A stretch of DNA of 8,370 nucleotides from Intrasporangium_A sp039812505 (GTDB taxonomy: Bacteria; Actinomycetota; Actinomycetes; Actinomycetales; Dermatophilaceae): the NCBI RefSeq assembly GCF_039812505.1, contig NZ_JBDIAQ010000152.1, forward strand, positions 1 through 8,370, written 5' to 3'. Within the stretch, counting starts at the first letter, position 1. Every line of letters begins with the position of its first letter. A model generated the notes under the pieces. It ran no database searches, was not told the origin of the DNA, and was given only the letters and a program-made list of their open reading frames with translations. Both the position numbers and the translations under genes were made by a program. Of the stretch, positions 6,453 to 8,370 are shown in pieces.

Positions 6453-7826
6453 GTGCCGACCCTCCCCGCTCGCGTGGCCGCCCGGGTCGTGGCCGACGCC
6501 GACGTGAGGCGGACGTATGCCGCTGACGCCGCCTCCCGGCGCAGCATCCCGCCCGCCGACTACACCGTCGTGCGGGCCCGGGACCTGGGCGACGTCGTGG
6601 CGGTGCTCGAGCATGCGCAGGCGACGGGGACGCCGGTCGTGCCGCAGGGTGCCCGCACGTCACGCGCGGGCGGCGCGTCGGCGACCGAGGGGTGCATCGT
6701 GCTCAACGTGGAGGCACTCGACGCGATCCGCGAGGTCGACCCGCTGGAGGGGTACGCCGTGGTCGGCCCCGGCGTCGTCAACGCCCGCCTGAAGGCCGAG
6801 CTGGCGGCGCAGGGCTGGTGCTACGGTCCCGACCCGGCGTCGGCGGACACGTGCACGATCGGCGGCAACGTCGCGACCAACGCCGGGGGGCTGTGCTGCG
6901 TCAGGTACGGCGTCACCGCCGACTGGGTCAAGGCGTTGCAGGTGGTGCTGCCCGGCGGCGCGGTGATGCGCACCGGGCACCGCACCGCCAAGGGCGTCGC
7001 CGGCTACGACCTCACCGGTCTGTTCGTCGGGTCCGAGGGCACCCTCGGGGTGGTGACCGAGGCGGTCGTGCGGATCGCGCCGGCCCCCGACCCGGCGCTG
7101 ACCGCGCTGGCCACCTTCGACTCGCTCGACGGTGCGGTCGCCGGGATCACGGCGCTGCGCCTGGACCGGCACCGGCCCGCCCTGCTCGAGATCCTCGACC
7201 GGACGAGCCTGGCCACGATCCAGCAGTTCGGCGACTACGGCTTCACCGCGGACTGCGCCGCGGCGCTGCTCGTGCAGGCCGACCGCCCGGACCACGTGCG
7301 CGCGGACCTCGCGCGCTATGCCGAGCTGCTCACCGCAGCGGGTGCGCGGCAGGTCGCCGTCGCGGACGACGCACAGGAGGCCGACGCCCTGCTACAGGGC
7401 CGGCGCGTGATGAGCACGGCCTTCGAGGCCAAGGGCGACCGGCTCGCCGAGGACGTGTGCGTGCCGATCGCCCGGCTCGGCGACTTCATCGCCGCGGTCG
7501 AGGGGATCGCGCGGCGCTGGGAGGTGACCATCCCGGTCAGCGGCCACGGCGGCGACGGCAACCTGCACCCCTCGATCGTGCACGACGGGGGCGACCCGGA
7601 GAGCCGGCGCCGCGCCTGGGGCGCCTTCGACGAGATCGTCCGGCTGGCCCTGTCCCTCGGCGGCACGATCACCGGCGAGCACGGCGTCGGCCGCATCAAG
7701 GTGCCGTGGCTCGAGCTCGAGCTGGGGGCCGCCGAGCTCGCGCGGCAGCGCCGGGTCAAGGCGGTGTTCGACCCGTCGGGCATCATGAACCCCGGCACGA
7801 TCTTCGCGAGAGAGGCAGGGCGATGA
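6453..7826 (+). CDS. FAD-linked oxidase, GlcD / D-lactate dehydrogenase type
   Basis: This 457-residue flavoprotein belongs to the VAO/PCMH family and probably oxidises a D-2-hydroxy acid such as glycolate or D-lactate; the substrate cannot be told. The FAD-binding domain shows PVVPQGARTSRAGGA (61-75), YAVVGPGV (101-108), CTIGGNVATNAGG (134-146) and GLFVGSEGTLGVVTEAVVRI (189-208). The C-terminal substrate domain shows EDVCVP (333-338), GHGGDGNLHP (364-373, metal and substrate site), GTITGEHGVGRIK (404-416) and FDPSGIMNPG (439-448). The length matches stand-alone GlcD/Dld proteins; there is no fused Fe-S domain and no neighbouring glcE or glcF, so the electron acceptor is unknown. No signal peptide or membrane helix is seen, so it is probably cytosolic or peripheral. 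The GTG at 6453 is chosen because it follows a -10 box at leaderless spacing and gives a normal N-terminus. The stop overlaps the next gene (ATGA). Confidence 0.92.
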   Translation: MPTLPARVAARVVADADVRRTYAADAASRRSIPPADYTVVRARDLGDVVAVLEHAQATGTPVVPQGARTSRAGGASATEGCIVLNVEALDAIREVDPLEGYAVVGPGVVNARLKAELAAQGWCYGPDPASADTCTIGGNVATNAGGLCCVRYGVTADWVKALQVVLPGGAVMRTGHRTAKGVAGYDLTGLFVGSEGTLGVVTEAVVRIAPAPDPALTALATFDSLDGAVAGITALRLDRHRPALLEILDRTSLATIQQFGDYGFTADCAAALLVQADRPDHVRADLARYAELLTAAGARQVAVADDAQEADALLQGRRVMSTAFEAKGDRLAEDVCVPIARLGDFIAAVEGIARRWEVTIPVSGHGGDGNLHPSIVHDGGDPESRRRAWGAFDEIVRLALSLGGTITGEHGVGRIKVPWLELELGAAELARQRRVKAVFDPSGIMNPGTIFAREAGR

Positions 7827-8356
7827 CCGAGGTGGACACGACCAGCTCGTGGCTGAGCCGGGAGGACCTGAACGCGGCCCGGGAGCGCCTGCCGATCCTC
7901 TACGTCCACGCGGTGCCGGTCCGCAGCGACGACCGGGGGCTGGTCACGCACGTCGGGCTGCTGCTGCGGGCCGACGCCGGCGGCGGCTTCGGGCACGAGG
8001 TCGTCGGTGGCCGGGTGCTCTACCACGAGCGGATCCGCGACGCCCTGGCCCGGCACGTCGAGAGCGACCTCGGCCCGGTGGCCCTGCCGCGCATCCCGTT
8101 GTCGCCGCAGCCGTTCACGGTGGCCGAGTTCTTCCCGACCCCCGGCGTGACGCCCTACCACGATCCCCGCCAGCACGCGGTCTCGCTCGCCTACATCGTC
8201 CCGGTGATGGGTGACTGCCGGCCCCAGCAGGACGCCCTCGACCTGGCCTGGGTGACGCCCGAGGAGGCCGCCACCATGGCCCAGCGAGGCGAGATGACCG
8301 GCGGGCACGGGGTCCTGGTCCGTCAGGCCCTGGCCCACATCGGCCACCCCATCTGA
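7823..8356 (+). CDS. DUF4916 / Nudix-like family protein
   Basis: This 177-residue protein resembles the actinobacterial DUF4916 family, annotated as Nudix-like. Characteristic blocks are WLSREDLNAARERLPILYVHAVPVR (10-34), THVGLLLR (42-49), GGRVLYHERIRDALARHVESDLGP (62-85), PFTVAEFFPTP (97-107), HDPRQHAVSLAYIVPVMGDC (113-132) and QDALDLAWVTPEEA (136-149). Residues 63-84 align with the Nudix box spacing (G63-x5-E69-x7-R77), but the metal-binding REUxEE part reads R-H-V-E-S-D, so most catalytic glutamates are missing. It may bind or hydrolyse a nucleotide in a non-standard way, or have lost activity. The function is unknown. The ATG at 7823 overlaps the oxidase stop (ATGA), and GAGAGG at 7809-7814 lies 8 bases upstream. 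The coupling suggests coexpression with the oxidase, not necessarily a shared pathway. The gene is complete, ending 14 bases before the window edge. Confidence 0.88.
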   Translation: MTEVDTTSSWLSREDLNAARERLPILYVHAVPVRSDDRGLVTHVGLLLRADAGGGFGHEVVGGRVLYHERIRDALARHVESDLGPVALPRIPLSPQPFTVAEFFPTPGVTPYHDPRQHAVSLAYIVPVMGDCRPQQDALDLAWVTPEEAATMAQRGEMTGGHGVLVRQALAHIGHPI

Positions 8357-8370
8357 TCGAGCGTGCAGCA

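Noticed and set aside
6465..8350. Other long frames opposite or alongside the oxidase and DUF4916 genes
   Set aside because: They lack motifs and have composition typical of GC-driven shadow frames; the called genes show family motifs along their whole length.

Overview
This is a compact, almost fully coding stretch of a very GC-rich genome. Nearly every codon ends in G or C, GTG starts occur, and genes overlap by 4 bases. The protein families (DUF4233, DUF4916, a long type-2-like IleRS, an actinobacterial Ndk) point to an actinobacterium. A Micrococcales member such as an Intrasporangiaceae relative is my best guess; that is inferred from gene order and protein resemblance, not from a search.

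Layout. Positions 97-6181 hold five genes on the minus strand, read right to left: ileS, a GNAT acetyltransferase, folC, a four-helix DUF4233 membrane protein, and ndk. The first three are chained by 4-base stop/start overlaps (ATGA, GTGA). A gap of 103 bases follows folC, and DUF4233 and ndk are then 5 bases apart. Positions 6182-6452 are the divergent intergenic region. Its minus strand carries a T-box riboswitch leader for ileS; its plus strand carries a -10-like element placed for a nearly leaderless GTG start. Positions 6453-8356 hold two plus-strand genes overlapping by ATGA: a GlcD/D-lactate-dehydrogenase-type FAD oxidase and a DUF4916 (Nudix-like) protein. Positions 1-96 are non-coding and contain an 18-bp perfect tandem duplication.

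How it works together. The left operon is housekeeping: isoleucyl-tRNA charging, folate polyglutamylation and NTP balancing. The best regulatory signal is the T-box. It has the T-box sequence with a UGGU tRNA-acceptor site, a small hairpin displaying an AUC (Ile) specifier in its loop, and a downstream strand that can pair either with the T-box side or with the ileS Shine-Dalgarno. There is no U-run, so control should be translational, as described for actinobacterial ileS leaders. Because the next two genes overlap head to tail, charging of tRNA-Ile may also affect the acetyltransferase and FolC. I see no CRISPR, transposon, prophage or tRNA gene. All seven genes look intact. I found no clearly new system; the most unusual points are a second UGGU loop inside the T-box, the tightly packed divergent promoters, and the degraded Nudix box of the last gene.
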